Notes under the pieces: generated by a model
Told to the model about the DNA's origin: nothing
Seen by the model: only the letters and a program-made list of their open reading frames with translations
The model's database searches: none
Shown here: piece after piece, positions 32,663-43,590 of the stretch
Layout: each line of letters begins with the position of its first letter
Numbering within the stretch: the first letter of the stretch is position 1
Assembly (NCBI RefSeq): GCF_032118995.1
Contig: NC_092659.1
Location: 16,920,177-16,984,176, forward strand
Direction: 5' to 3'
Origin: Asterias amurensis
Taxonomy: Eukaryota > Echinodermata > Asteroidea > Forcipulatida > Asteriidae
DNA: 64,000 nucleotides
Translations under genes and position numbers: made by a program

Positions 32663-35600
32663 ATGGGAGGAGTTTCAACTCGTATTCACCGACCAATCCC
32701 GTCCACTGTTAGCCCAGCGGACGATCCCATTGGTTACATCTCGTCTTGCATCCTGAAGAGGGACTACAGGCGCTGTAAGAAATTCGTCAAGAAAGGCACG
32801 TGGATGAAGGTGGGTGAACATAGGTGGTAGGATGGGCTTCAATAGGTGGGGTTTGGCTTATAGGAGGCGACTGAGCTTCAATGTGGGAGGGGCCTGTTGG
32901 GTTTCAAGAGGTGGGCTGGGCTACAATAGGTGGGATGGGCTTCGGGCTTCAATAGGTGGGCGAGGAGCTGGGTTTCAACATGTGGGAGGGGCTTGGCTTC
33001 AATAGGTGGGAGATGAAAATTTTGATGCACACCTAATCTTTTCTTGTTGATTTAACTATATTTGTATTATATATTAGAAATGTCGTGGTGGGTGGGTTAA
33101 GCTATTTGAAAAGTTGGTAAATAAATCATGCTCAGCCATGGTCATATTTATTTGATTTCTTAATATTGGTACATTTTTTGTCAGGTTGTGCAGCAGCAGA
33201 TAGAGCGCGGCCGCAACGGTGAGACCGGGGACCTTCGGATCATGGACCTGCCATTGCACCTGATGTTTGCAGTCAGTCAAAACGGATTGCATGACCGCTC
33301 ATTTCTCAGGTCAATAACAACACCACTTCAAAGTAATTGCATCCAAACTAACTTACTTTGTTTGTCACCGACATTTCTGGTTTAATATCAAACAAACATA
33401 AGTCAATAAATATAACAAGTTAGTACAATGTCAAATCTACAATATTATGTGACTGGTATCCTATTTGTTTTTGCTTAGCAGAATACTGTTAAGTATCATT
33501 TTCTGCTTAAGCGGCTCAATGAAATCAAGCCCTCGATAGGATTCAAACCGACAACCCCTGCAATGCTTGCGCACTCACTTTTTTCACCTCCATTTTTTCC
33601 GACCCAATTTGAGGGTTGATCCCCCCCCCCCTGGATTTGTAAAGCACAATGTGCAAAGAAAAACTACATTGATAAACTTTATCCCAAATCATAAATTAAG
33701 TTACCAAGAAACAATATTGAAATGAATAACAGTAACATGATGACTGCTTACCCATAACAGTTTATATGTATTTTAGGGGGGAAAAAAACTATAGAAAAGG
33801 CCAAGGATCTAACATATGACTTGTTGGACCCCAACTTTTTCCAATCTAGGTTTTTGAGGCTTCTTCTGGACTATGGTTATGACCCGGATGTCATGGATGA
33901 AAAGGGAGCAGTGGCTTTACATGCCGCCCTCATGAGAGTGAACTTCTTCAGTGTCTTGGTCTCAGCAAGGTTACTTAGATGCAGAGAGGCCTATACTACA
34001 AAGTAAGTTCAATCATAAAACACATAAAAAGCAAACTACGTGGCTAAGCACAACATTTTGCTAAACAAAAACAAAAAATTTTACCAGCCAACAACTGTAA
34101 CTCATGTAGCCTTGTCCAATACAAGGCTCTCTACGCAAGCACCTGCTCTGAATTCATGAACAGCATAGATACTTTACCCACGGAACATAACAGTACTTGA
34201 TACCGTGGGGTCGAAGCATGGCTTTTCGAGGTATCAACGAGGTTACAAAACAGCCATGCTTCGACCTCAGAGCGGGCTGGTGCTTGCGTAGAAAGCCTTG
34301 GACAAGGCTATAACTCATGCAGTAAAGTTAATAACAAGAAGTTCCCTTAATCCACTAAGCCAAAGTAGTTGTTCGGGCCGATTTCCTACCTTCCGCCCAG
34401 GGCCCAATTTCATTGAGCTGCTTATGCAGAAAATACTGCTGAACAATTTTCTACTAAGCAGAAAGAACAGGATACCAGTAAAAAATTGTACTTGCCACAT
34501 GGTAGTTTGGCTGGTAATATGGTTAGCATAATTTTGTTAAGCTTAACTACTTTTATGCCGAAGCAGCTTTGTGAAACTGGGCCCAGATAGTAAGTAGTTT
34601 ATAATAATCAGGACAATTCTTTTCTAAGTAGTCTCCCGAATACCAAAATCTACTTCGCGTCAGTAGAATAGCAAGACAAGTTCTCAAAAGAACATAACCT
34701 ACCGAGCAAGTTGATATGGTGTTACCACAAACCAAATATTCATTGATACCTCACCATGCAATGCCTCAACTAAGGTTTTTCAGAAATATTTTAATAATGA
34801 AAATTACAAGGAATCAATTAGTATTCACAATCTCTTCCCAATGTTGACTGTTTGCTGTCTTAGATTTGTATTGGCATTGTGCCAATCTGGTGCTAACGTA
34901 AACCGCCACGAGAAGCGAGCAAACCGAACCCCTCTCCACTACGCCGCTAGGTGTAACCTCAACACCTGTGTTGAAATATTACTGGAGTACGGAGCCTTAA
35001 TCGAAGCTCAAGATATAGAAGAGAAGACGGCATTAAGCGTGGCAGCTGAATCAGCGGCAGTGGAGTCAGTGAGGTGTCTCCTTGAGAACCAGGCCAGGGT
35101 CAATGTGCGCAGTCAGCGTGGACAGACGCCGTTACACCGCGCAGTCAACGGTTTACCGACGTCGCGTGCTGAGAGGTGTGTCCAGATGCTCCTAGCAGCG
35201 GGCGCCGACCCCAACGTTAAGGATATCAACGGGAATACACCGTTACATCTTGCAGCTCGTGGGCGGGCTGAGGGCTCCATCGTGCATCAGCTTCTACTCT
35301 ATGAAGCCGATCCATCCATCCTCAACACAATGCACCACTCAGTCTTGTACGAGTACCTGATTGCATTCAGTATCCCAGACACTCTTGAAATCCATCCTCT
35401 GACCATGGAACTCCTCGAATCCTATCCAGGGTTCCAGGCCTTGATGGAATGCACCCCTCGGTCACCCCGAATGATCAGAGACATCAGTGGCCAGACCCTC
35501 TCCATCCTCAACACGGAAGCTTTGAAACCCCTCCGTGAACAGTTCGAGGTTGATGACACACCGCAGTCTCTACAGTACATGTGCCGTCAGGTTATCCGAC

Positions 35601-35746
35601 TTGCTGTTGGAGTTGCACCCATGGTTTATTTCCCACACATGGTGAAGGTCATAGGTCTTCCACCTCTTTTGGAGCCGTACGTATGCGGTGACAGCTATCG
35701 CAATGCAATGAAGGCCCCTGGACTGATTTTACGAGCTAAAAACTAA
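32663..35746 (+). CDS. Ankyrin repeat and SOCS box protein (ASB family)
   Basis: ASB proteins are substrate receptors of Cullin-5/Elongin B-C ubiquitin ligases; targets here are unknown. Four exons (32663-32809, 33185-33309, 33850-34002, 34864-35746) join in phase and give 435 residues. About six ankyrin repeats are visible, with RTPLHYAARCNL, QTPLHRAVNGL and NTPLHLAARG the clearest. The C-terminal SOCS box (about 377-415) has a BC-box SLQYMCRQVIRLAVG and a Cul-box GLPPLLEPYV. Length and layout recall ASB10/ASB16/ASB18, but I cannot pick one. The start is the first ATG of the exon; the frame stays open upstream, so an earlier exon is possible. A minisatellite lies in intron 1 and two MITEs in intron 3. 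Confidence 0.88.
32822..33012. repeat. G-rich minisatellite in ASB intron 1
   Basis: Seven or so irregular units of about 25 bp built on GGGCTTCAATAGGTGGG. They begin just after the exon 1 donor. The runs of GGG on the transcribed sense strand could form quadruplexes. Confidence 0.75.
34107..34310. mobile_element. MITE family A, copy 2 (204 bp, 9 bp TSD)
   Basis: Ends TAGCCTTGTCC and GGACAAGGCTA, with the inner CTACGCAAGCACC and GGTGCTTGCGTAG. TAACTCATG flanks it at 34098-34106 and 34311-34319. It lies in ASB intron 3. Confidence 0.88.
34400..34584. mobile_element. MITE family H copy, ASB intron 3
   Basis: Ends GGGCCCAATTTCATTGAGC and AGCTTTGTGAAACTGGGCCC. The body has AGGATACCAGT, GGTAGTTTGGCTGG and TTAGCATAATTTTGTTAAGC. 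It is the best bounded member of the commonest family in the window; others are at 59453, 58143, 40485, 36975 and 44131. Confidence 0.82.
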
Positions 35747-36036
35747 AATAGTTAAGTCAAGTAATGGGTATTTTTCTGCTAAAGTTTGTTCTAAATATCG
35801 TCAGAAGTCATTAACAAATCATCAAGATTACATGTACATCAACAACCTGGATTGCCATGGAGCAAGGGGTCACATCCAACTTTATTCCTCATTCTGTCAC
35901 CTCACATTGAGGTAATACATCTTTCTCAGTTCATTTCAACTGTTTCAATGATGAGTTTTCCAAAATCTGGACACGATGACAGTTGTTTGAGTTCCTTTAT
36001 CATAATAAATCTAAATGAAATCTTTCCAAACTACTG
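35747..36036. other. Short spacer between convergent ASB and ANKRD39
   Basis: The stop codons of the two genes face each other across 290 bp, which must hold both 3' ends. AATAAA occurs at 36004 on the plus strand (within CATAATAAATC), beyond the ASB stop, so the 3' UTRs may overlap. Confidence 0.45.
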
Positions 36037-37385
36037 TCAACTTTCTTGAAGGAGAGTCTTCAGGGAGACATTTGACTCCATGACATAATCAACGGGCAAT
36101 TTACCTCTTTTGTCCTTTAACGTGACAAGTGTTCTGTCTGCTGCCACCAAGAGCTTACAAATTTCCATATGGCCTCTCTCAGCACTCTAAGAAAGATTAG
36201 AAATGACACAAAAAGTAAATTCTTAGTCATGTTTATCATTTAGGGTTGAAGATTATAGCAAAAATAAACCAACTGTGCCAAAGTTGTTAATGTTTACACA
36301 CCCAATCTGCTTGCTGCAAAATTCTGCAATGAAAATCACCCTTTTCCACATACAGGGTAAGCATAGAGTTTCTGTAACAGCCATGTAAGTGAAGAACTGA
36401 TTGTTCTGCTTTCAAAAGCACTTATTAAGCACTATTTTTTAATTAAATTCAAAAACCGTAATGCAAACTCATTTTCAGAATCAAATGTTAACTTCACTTG
36501 CCTTGTGAAGAGGTGATTTGGCATCCTCATCACACAGAAGGGGTGATGCCTTTGCTTTCAATAGCAGCTTCACAATATCTGTGTGCCCGCTGTAGGCTGC
36601 TCTATGTAGCGGTGTTACGCCCCCTGATCGTGTTGTACAATTTGGATTAGCTCGATTTTGAAGAAGCACACTGACGACTTCTACATGGCCATTTCTGCTA
36701 GAATAATGCTGTAAAAGTAAAACAAGAACACTTCATTAAACCTTCTCATGTAAGCTCTTTAACATCATCCACATAACACATTCTATCCAAACACAAAATT
36801 TACGCTTTCAAAACCCAACAAACTGAATAAAAAAACTAACTGCACAGACATGCTGTTACAAAAATGGGACCCTACTATAAAATTGAAGTCACTCATCAGC
36901 TCAGAGCAGAAAAGACCTAGAAAGACCCAGTCGAATGAGAACAGAATTTTAAACAGATTTTTTTTTTTTTTCTCAGCAAAACAAAATTGCTAAGCAGTAT
37001 TTATGAAATTGGGCCCAGCGACCAATGTCAAATGCCTGTAAGCCTGGTTACCAACCAAAACACAACACAGTAATCATTGCTGGGACTGATACCTCCGTCA
37101 TTCCTTGCGTAGCAAAGACATTTGCTAAGCAGAATTTTCTGCTAAACAGCTTTAAGGAATTGGGCCCAGGAGTAATGGTCAACTACTTACTAGGGCCGTG
37201 TAGCCAGCATTGTCGACTGTATCAGGATCACCTCCCCCTTCAATAAACTTGATAACTTTTGCTGTTTCCCCGTTTAGTGCAGCTGACCAGACACCTCGCT
37301 CAAAGGCAAGCTCATCCAGAGTTTGCGTGACGGACGATGACTGGGAGTGGTCACAACAGTGGTGGTCATCTTTGGGTGTGGTCAT
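36037..37385 (-). CDS. ANKRD39: Ankyrin repeat domain-containing protein 39
   Basis: A small, conserved ankyrin protein of uncertain function. Three exons on the minus strand (37191-37385, 36502-36708, 36037-36186) give 183 residues, the length of the human protein. Matches include FERGVWSAALNGE (human FERGIWSAALNGD), NAGYTAL, GGVTPLHRAAYSGHTDI (human GGATALHRASYCGHTEI) and SPLHKSAERGHMEIC. About four ankyrin repeats fill the protein. The donor after exon 2 is AAG|GCAAGT, a GC-AG intron; the frame and homology both need this junction. It is convergent with the ASB gene, and the two are not close relatives despite sharing ankyrin repeats. Confidence 0.95.
36975..37169. mobile_element. MITE family H copy, ANKRD39 intron 1
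   Basis: Contains TATGAAATTGGGCCCAG at the left, TTTGCTAAGCAGAATTTTCTGC inside (a palindrome, broken here into TTTGCTAAGCAG and AATTTTCTGC) and TTAAGGAATTGGGCCCAG at the right. It looks like parts of two copies joined, since both ends read the same way. Confidence 0.6.
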
Positions 37386-38691
37386 AATGCTTCAATCTAA
37401 AAGTGTTATAATAAGTTCATTTAGAAATGGTACAAAAAATCTTCTAAACAAGCTGAGAGTAAAACATAACCAAAAATGTAAGTATCACACACAAAATTGA
37501 GTATTTTTTGGAAAAGTTTCTATATCACGCCAACACTTTTTCGTTCAGTATGAAATAATATAGTATCTTCTAATTTACGTCAACGAGATATCCACTGTTG
37601 GGAAAATGAGTGAAAAAGTGGTGGCAGAAGGTAAAGTGATCCTAACTTTTACATGTATGATGTAGTTGTGATGATCGGAACTAAAACCTGAATAATATGT
37701 TGTAAAGAGTATACCTAATTAAAATACTTACTACAGGGCGCAACGCTACCCTGCGTACTACTGTACATTATCTAATATCTAATAAACAGGTTTAACAACT
37801 CCGTCTGTGGTGAGCGAATAAGCATCACCACGTCTCAACTTTATCAAACAAAATTTTTGACAAAACAAATTTCTTACCATCAAATTCAAATTCAAAATTT
37901 GTCATTATCGGTCGTATCGTACCGACGACACATTTCGAGAAAAAAAATAAAAAGAAGTGCTGCACAAACCAAGGAAACAAGTCTAACGACCTCCCCAAAA
38001 TCTTAATTTAATAGTTTAATACGACAATATTAATCTACTCACCAAAAGCATCAATTCCACAACACAGTCACAGTACCTCAATGCTTAAGAGCTGACCGAA
38101 GGGCACGCACAAACAGGCACAATTTTACAAAACTTGCGCCTCCATGTGCGTCGCCATCTTGTTTTGACAGAATATAAGAGGGCGCCCTCTGACTGGAGCG
38201 CCTGCGTGCAGATATTATGCAGCCACGCCCATCTCGATTATTTTGCACAATAGAAAGTCCAGCTCAACAACTTTCTGTTTCACCCGTGAAAACGAAAACT
38301 TTATCATTCTAAAGTGTAGCCAAATCATTTCCATTCTTGTTTCCGATAGATTTTCAAACCAATCCCTGTGAAAACTTCATGCAAACTTGTCATGTTTTTA
38401 TAGTGAAAACAACACCATATCTCTTTTTGGGTGGGGTGGGTGTACGTGGCTGGGGGTGGGGGGGGGGGATTGGGGGGGGGGGGGAATTGGGGAGGGTTAA
38501 AACAACCAATACAACAGAAACACATTATGAATACACTTGTGTAGTATCATCTTTATTCTACATCCAGGTTAATTTCGCAAACATAATGCAGTAAATTAAA
38601 CAAAGACTCTTTTTGCCATTTTTCGGCACTTCGGCAGAAGTGTTGAAACTACCCAAAAATATTCAACTTTGTTTCTTCTTAAAAAAAACTG
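37386..38691. other. ANKRD39 promoter side and spacer
   Basis: The interval between ANKRD39 and the kinase. The first part should carry the ANKRD39 promoter; a palindrome AGAGGGCGCCCTCT lies at 38177-38190. A G-run cluster is at 38429-38496. No gene was recognised. Confidence 0.45.
38429..38496 (+). repeat. Poly-G cluster, possible G-quadruplex
   Basis: Nine or more runs of three to twelve G within 68 bp, including GGGGTGGGTG and two runs of at least ten. It lies about 200 bp beyond the kinase stop codon, C-rich on the kinase sense strand. Long G runs are also prone to sequencing error. Confidence 0.7.
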
Positions 38692-39549
38692 TTACAAGGT
38701 TTTTTTATCCAGCCATATTTCATGAAGAGCACCCTCAGCGGTCAGTCTGTCACTTGGCCTGAGCTGCAGTAGAGCACTCGTGTAATCTCTACAGTGTCTA
38801 CTGATTTGTTTGATGGGTCTCGGCCACCGTAAAGAAGAATTCATTCTCGCTCGTATCCTCCCAACGTCATCGCATCCAAACGGAAGATAACCAGACACCA
38901 TGAAAAATAACATCACACCAGCTGACCATACATCAGCAGGTTTGAAATCATAAACAACCCTATCGAGGACCTCCGGTGCGGCGTAGGAAGGAGAGCCGTA
39001 AAATCGCTCGCTGGGCCCGTGGGGTTGATCACTCTGACGCGGTGGTATCAAATCCTCCTCGTGCTCTTTTACGATGACAGCACAACCCATATCACAGATC
39101 TTTACAATCTCCTCATTGCCAGTCACAAGAATATTATCACACTTGATATCTCTGTGGACAATATTTCTGCTGTGCATGTACGCAACCCCATCTAAAATCT
39201 GAGCGAAGAACTTTCGCGCCAATTTTTCAGACAGTCGTCTTCGCAGGTGGACGAACTTTCTCAAATCGCCATTTTGTGCTCTCTCCATAGTGATCCACGC
39301 AAAGTCTCCGTCCAGAAAATGATCGTACACATCGATGATGTTTGCGTGATCCAGTTCGGAGAGAATAGCGAACTCTCGCGACACGTTGGCGATCGTGACG
39401 TCATTATCTCGCGATATTGGGATGATTTTGGCGGCAACGTGACGTTGCTGTCGTCTGCAGTATGCTAGTCTGACGGTCGAGAAGCGGCCGCGTCCAAGTA
39501 CCTTGCTGTGGTCTACATCGTAGTCATCGCTTGTTGGTGTATGTCCCAT
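38692..39549 (-). CDS. TSSK-like serine/threonine kinase with DMG motif
   Basis: A single-exon kinase of 285 residues, little more than the catalytic domain. It resembles testis-specific serine kinases, which are often intronless and act in sperm formation. Glycine loop GRGRFSTV (19-26), catalytic lysine K41 in AAKII, E59 in the C helix, HRDIKCDN (132-139) and YAAPEV (189-194) are present, as is the TSSK-like FYGSPSYAAPEV. The metal-binding DFG reads D153-M154-G155. The segment from DMG to APE is about 40 residues, longer than usual, with an acidic and proline-rich insert. All catalytic residues are present, so activity is expected. It may have arisen by retroposition, though no poly-A tract or TSD was seen. 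Confidence 0.88.
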   Translation of the reverse strand: MGHTPTSDDYDVDHSKVLGRGRFSTVRLAYCRRQQRHVAAKIIPISRDNDVTIANVSREFAILSELDHANIIDVYDHFLDGDFAWITMERAQNGDLRKFVHLRRRLSEKLARKFFAQILDGVAYMHSRNIVHRDIKCDNILVTGNEEIVKICDMGCAVIVKEHEEDLIPPRQSDQPHGPSERFYGSPSYAAPEVLDRVVYDFKPADVWSAGVMLFFMVSGYLPFGCDDVGRIRARMNSSLRWPRPIKQISRHCRDYTSALLQLRPSDRLTAEGALHEIWLDKKTL

Positions 39550-39656
39550 CCTGTATAATGAGTCTAAGCAGATATTAATTATTTAAAATTTAAAAGAAGT
39601 GAATAATGGAAATAAGTTCCTTCTGTCTCCATCAAAAGTTGACAAAGGCCCATTTA

Positions 39657-39806
39657 GGGTGCGTTCGTTTAGCTTCCCTGGGTTGACCCCGGTGTGTGGT
39701 GGTTTTTTTCACCAGGACGAACGTGGGTAATTATCTGCACACGTTCGCCTGGAAAAAACCCCACCACACACCGGGGACGACCCAGGGAAGCTAAACGAAC
39801 GCACCC
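39657..39806. mobile_element. Foldback family B, copy 2
   Basis: A 150 bp palindrome with ends GGGTGCGTTCGTTTAGC and its complement, passing through CCACACACCGG and a CAGGACGAACGTG core. It lies 108 bases upstream of the kinase start. No target duplication was seen. Confidence 0.9.
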
Positions 39807-40484
39807 AGTATGAGTATAGGTTTGAAACTTTGCATGATGGGAGTTTTTAAGTAGCATCATGTGTACATCGCTTTTGACCAGTGATTGTTCTGATACGAAC
39901 CGGTATTAGTTGAAAACTCAACGTTATGGTATGGTCTTCTTCAGGAGAAGGCCCAATACTAACAACGTTATACTATCATGTATCCCAACAAAAGTATTTC
40001 GATCTTACCTTTTGGGTCAAAATTTAACCAACGATATCAGTATAATCGTAATACAATGAACCATAATGCCTCTTCATCCCGTAAACGTATCCCGTATTAT
40101 TGTCATTAATCCGTTTAAAGTAGAAAATCAGATTAAGTAGCCATTAAAAGATTAAGTTGAAATAAATCCACACACATATAGAGTGGGAACCTTGTACCAG
40201 AAGGTACGCCCCCATTAAAGAAAAAACATGTAAAACCTCGACACCAAATCTGATAATAATAGGATTTTTGATGTGCTTTATCAAGACGCATGGGAAATAC
40301 TTCCTCAATCTGCCACCATACACGTAGTGATCATCAAGAGTTTAAAAGAATAGATTAAGGGCAAAAAGGCCTTTTCACGCCCCACACCCACCCCACCTAA
40401 GCAAATACTTTAAACAATTTGCTGATGTGAAGAAAACTGAAAGTAACAACATCGACAATTTATTAATTATGATTAAAAACAGCA

Positions 40485-40665
40485 TAATGACGGCCAAATT
40501 TCTTACTAAACAACATTCTGCTAAGCAGAATTGAGCAAGATACCAGTCACAAGTTGTACATGATTGTGACGTTACTTTGGCAGGAAACCCAGTTCTTGTT
40601 AGCATAATTGTTGTGCTTAGCTACTTTTCGTTTGTTTGACGTTGAGGAGCAGCTCTATGCAATTG
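40485..40665. mobile_element. MITE family H copy, diverged
   Basis: Contains TTCTGCTAAGCAGAATTGAG, GATACCAGTCACAAG, TTAGCATAATTGTTGTGC and TTAGCTACTTTTCG, in the family order. Terminal GGGCCC motifs are lost. Confidence 0.6.
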
Positions 40666-43249
40666 AGTTTTAATTTTGGTCAGAATATTTTATTGTTTAA
40701 CATTTTTCTAAATTCAAGCAAACACGTAGTATTACTTACGCGAATCATCAGTCTTGATGTTACACGTAGAATTTCCTCAACACCACACCACAGAAGAAGT
40801 AATGGATCAGCGTGGAATATCCTCTAAAAAACACTTTCTGTAAAGTCGCGTTCGAGGTCGAGTACGAAAGCGCGTCCATACACGCGCGTATGTTTGTCCC
40901 TTTTGTTTTCTCGGTGGGTACGCAAGAAGTCAACTTGCCGTTGTTGTGGCCAAAAAGAAAATTCTGTCAACTTGCATCAGACTATCTTTATGTAGGCCTT
41001 CTTCAAGACTGGAAAATGTTGATGTATGCTTATTTCGAAGTCCTGCCTTCAAACATAGACAACCTTGAAGGAACGACTCCGCTTGTGCAAGAAGTTTGAA
41101 CCTGCATGCAGCAACATAAACAGGTGTCATTTCCCGACAGATCAAGCTCCCGCCAAAGGTAGTTCTCCCTTTCTCATAACAGCATTATGTTTTGAAAATT
41201 CCTGTCAACATCTTATAGTGTCGGTTCTTACTGGTGAACCTGAAGTTTCGTCATCAAGTTTAGTCCATGGAGGAAAGACCGTCGGTTTTGCAGACGTGCG
41301 GGGTGCATCGTATCTATAGACATGGTATCACAAAACACTTCGCACTATCTATGGAGGAAATGAATCCACGCAGATACCAACTTAAATATCTCCGACTCTG
41401 AGCAATAAAATGATCAACTCGGATAATAAAACACTGTAAACGAGCCATAAACGCCATCCATCCTAAATCAAATAATAGTTATCCAAAAAAAATGTGCCGA
41501 ACATCGATTGTCTCACATCTCTGATCACTTTATGCCGTGTGGAACGCACCAATTCCGGTACAAATCTCAGAGCAAAGATACCCTGCGAAGTGTTTGTTGA
41601 GCCGACGACAATAGAAAGTGAAGTACGTTTCAACAATATGGGAGCAAATGTTTATACTCTACGGTTAGTTACTTCTCCTCTCTTGGCAAACAACTCGGTC
41701 TATTTATAACCAAAGCTTTCACTGAGGGAGTCAATGAGAAAATAATCACTGCAGACCATGTTTGTTTTAAACATGTCAGGGACAACGTTTAAACCAAAGG
41801 AGTACAGTACTAGTAGGCCCCTATAATACGAAGGGCTACTTTCCCATGACAAGTGTTTTAATTCAATTTCAAAGTTTCAAAGGCACGATTGTATGAAATG
41901 CGGATGTATAACTCAGTGTGCTTACTCAGCTCGACCTCTTTGTAGACGTTTGTCCCGTTTTTAGCTTTAGCTTCTCTGTACTTGCTTTTCTCAAAATCTT
42001 TTTTTTTGCGTTTAGCCGTTATGCCAAGGTCTATTTCACGCACTAATTGACAAGTGTAAATATATATTTCCAAGAACACATAGGGGATTGATTCTGACTT
42101 GAGTACGCTTACAGCTTCTAAGGGAGTCATATTACAGAGTCGCATCTGCACACAGCTATTGTACTACTTTCCTCAAGTAACTTCAGATGACTTGAAGTTA
42201 TTTTATTCTGATGGTCGAGTCATTCTCCTCTGCTGCAGTGACCTTCCTTTTCAAACTCAAGATTGGGAGGGGGTCAATAGCCCGTAACTGAGTGGCAAAA
42301 AAATTACATTGACTACAACTAATTAAGCTTACAAAAATTGCCCGGCCGGGGAGTCAAATCATTAGTGTCCAGGAATGGACCATTCCATAAGGGGGAGGGG
42401 GGCAGGATCCAGAGTTTAAAAGAAAATGTTTTATGGTGTTTTAAAGGGCTTTTTCAAAAATATTTTTGGGATTGTATGGTAGTAAATAAAATTGTACCTT
42501 TCGCTCGTCCGGAAAAGTCAGGGGAACTTAGTTAATTAGGAACAAATATAAAATCAACTCAAACATCAACAAAAACATAACTCAATGTAATTCAAATTCA
42601 TTGTGATCATTTTTTTTATAAAGAACGTTATTGGCATGACTTTAGTAACAAAAATACATATTAAAACTGTGAAACCTGTTAGATTAGTATGAATGATGTA
42701 AGTCAATAAACAAGAAATATTCTAAAGCAAGGTCATACTTGGTGTAATTATTTCATTTGAAATGCCCTAGTTGATTAGACGAAACTCCAAAGATTGCCTG
42801 TATACGGGACTCTCACGCATTGTTGTGGTGGCAGCTTTACTGCTGCCCTCCATAGGGCCAGAGAGGCAGAAAGTGGATGGATTGAACTTTCTTGTTGAAA
42901 ATAAAGTGGAAAGTTTGCTGCCGTTTTCTCAACTTAAATTTTCACAGGTGACTTTAACTATATCTTGAATGATAAGTTTGGCTATAAGTCAGCATTCCTT
43001 TAACAAAAGCAAATCTATGACAATACCTTTAGTTAAAGAACAAACCATTAGTATTGTTTTAGCGCTTCCAAATACAAACCAACTCCTAACTTCAACAAAA
43101 AAGAACTTTCTTAAAAACAACACAAGCAAACCAACTAAAAATGGCAAACTCAAACAACAGAGCAAAAATTATAATAAAAACAACCAAAAGTGTGGGGAAA
43201 ATAACACTTATCCCAGCTAAGATTTGAGGCTAGGAAAACTTGGTTTTCT

Positions 43250-43590
43250 ATAACTCTTTATTTTAGGGGTAGGTTGAGACCAAGAAAGGGTATTTTCAAG
43301 GTGTTGGCTTTTAGTATGTGGCACATAAATTTGATGTTAAATTTATGAGCAGTTTTAAATTATTTCAATTTCTTGAGAATGTCATCCTGGATGCTGTAAC
43401 GTACTGCAAGATCCGCAACAGATGTCGTCTAAGCACTCAGGAAACTAGGCCATTTATGTACTCTTTATTTTAGGGGTCATTGTGAGACATCAAAATGGCA
43501 CTTTCAATGTGTCAGCTTTTGTATGTGCCACAACAAAACTTGATATTATATGTATAAGTAGCTTTGAATTGCTAACACTATTTTTATGAA
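43250..43590. repeat. Diverged direct duplication, ~210 bp unit
   Basis: CTCTTTATTTTAGGGGT and a following stretch (GAGACCAAGAAAGGG or GAGACATCAAAATGG, then TGGCTTT or CAGCTTT with TGTG(C/G)CACA) occur twice. The second unit ends at the last WDR73 exon. Confidence 0.6.

Larger units (their letters stand above)
39550..43583. other. Spacer between kinase and WDR73
   Basis: Four kb with no gene I can support. It has a foldback element (39657-39806), a family H MITE (40485-40665) and a diverged direct duplication (43250-43590). Short frames here (the longest is 97 codons at 41858-42151, minus) show no known domain. Confidence 0.5.

Noticed and set aside
36130-36150. Family D MITE end in ANKRD39 exon 3
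   Set aside because: GGTGGCAGCAGAC matches, but it is conserved coding sequence (KLLVAADRT) with no paired arm, so coincidence is the better reading.
39657-39860. 63-codon frame in the foldback element
   Set aside because: It only translates one palindrome arm into the other; no independent evidence.
41858-42151. 97-codon lysine-rich minus-strand frame
   Set aside because: No homology recognised and no splice context; likely chance in AT-rich DNA.
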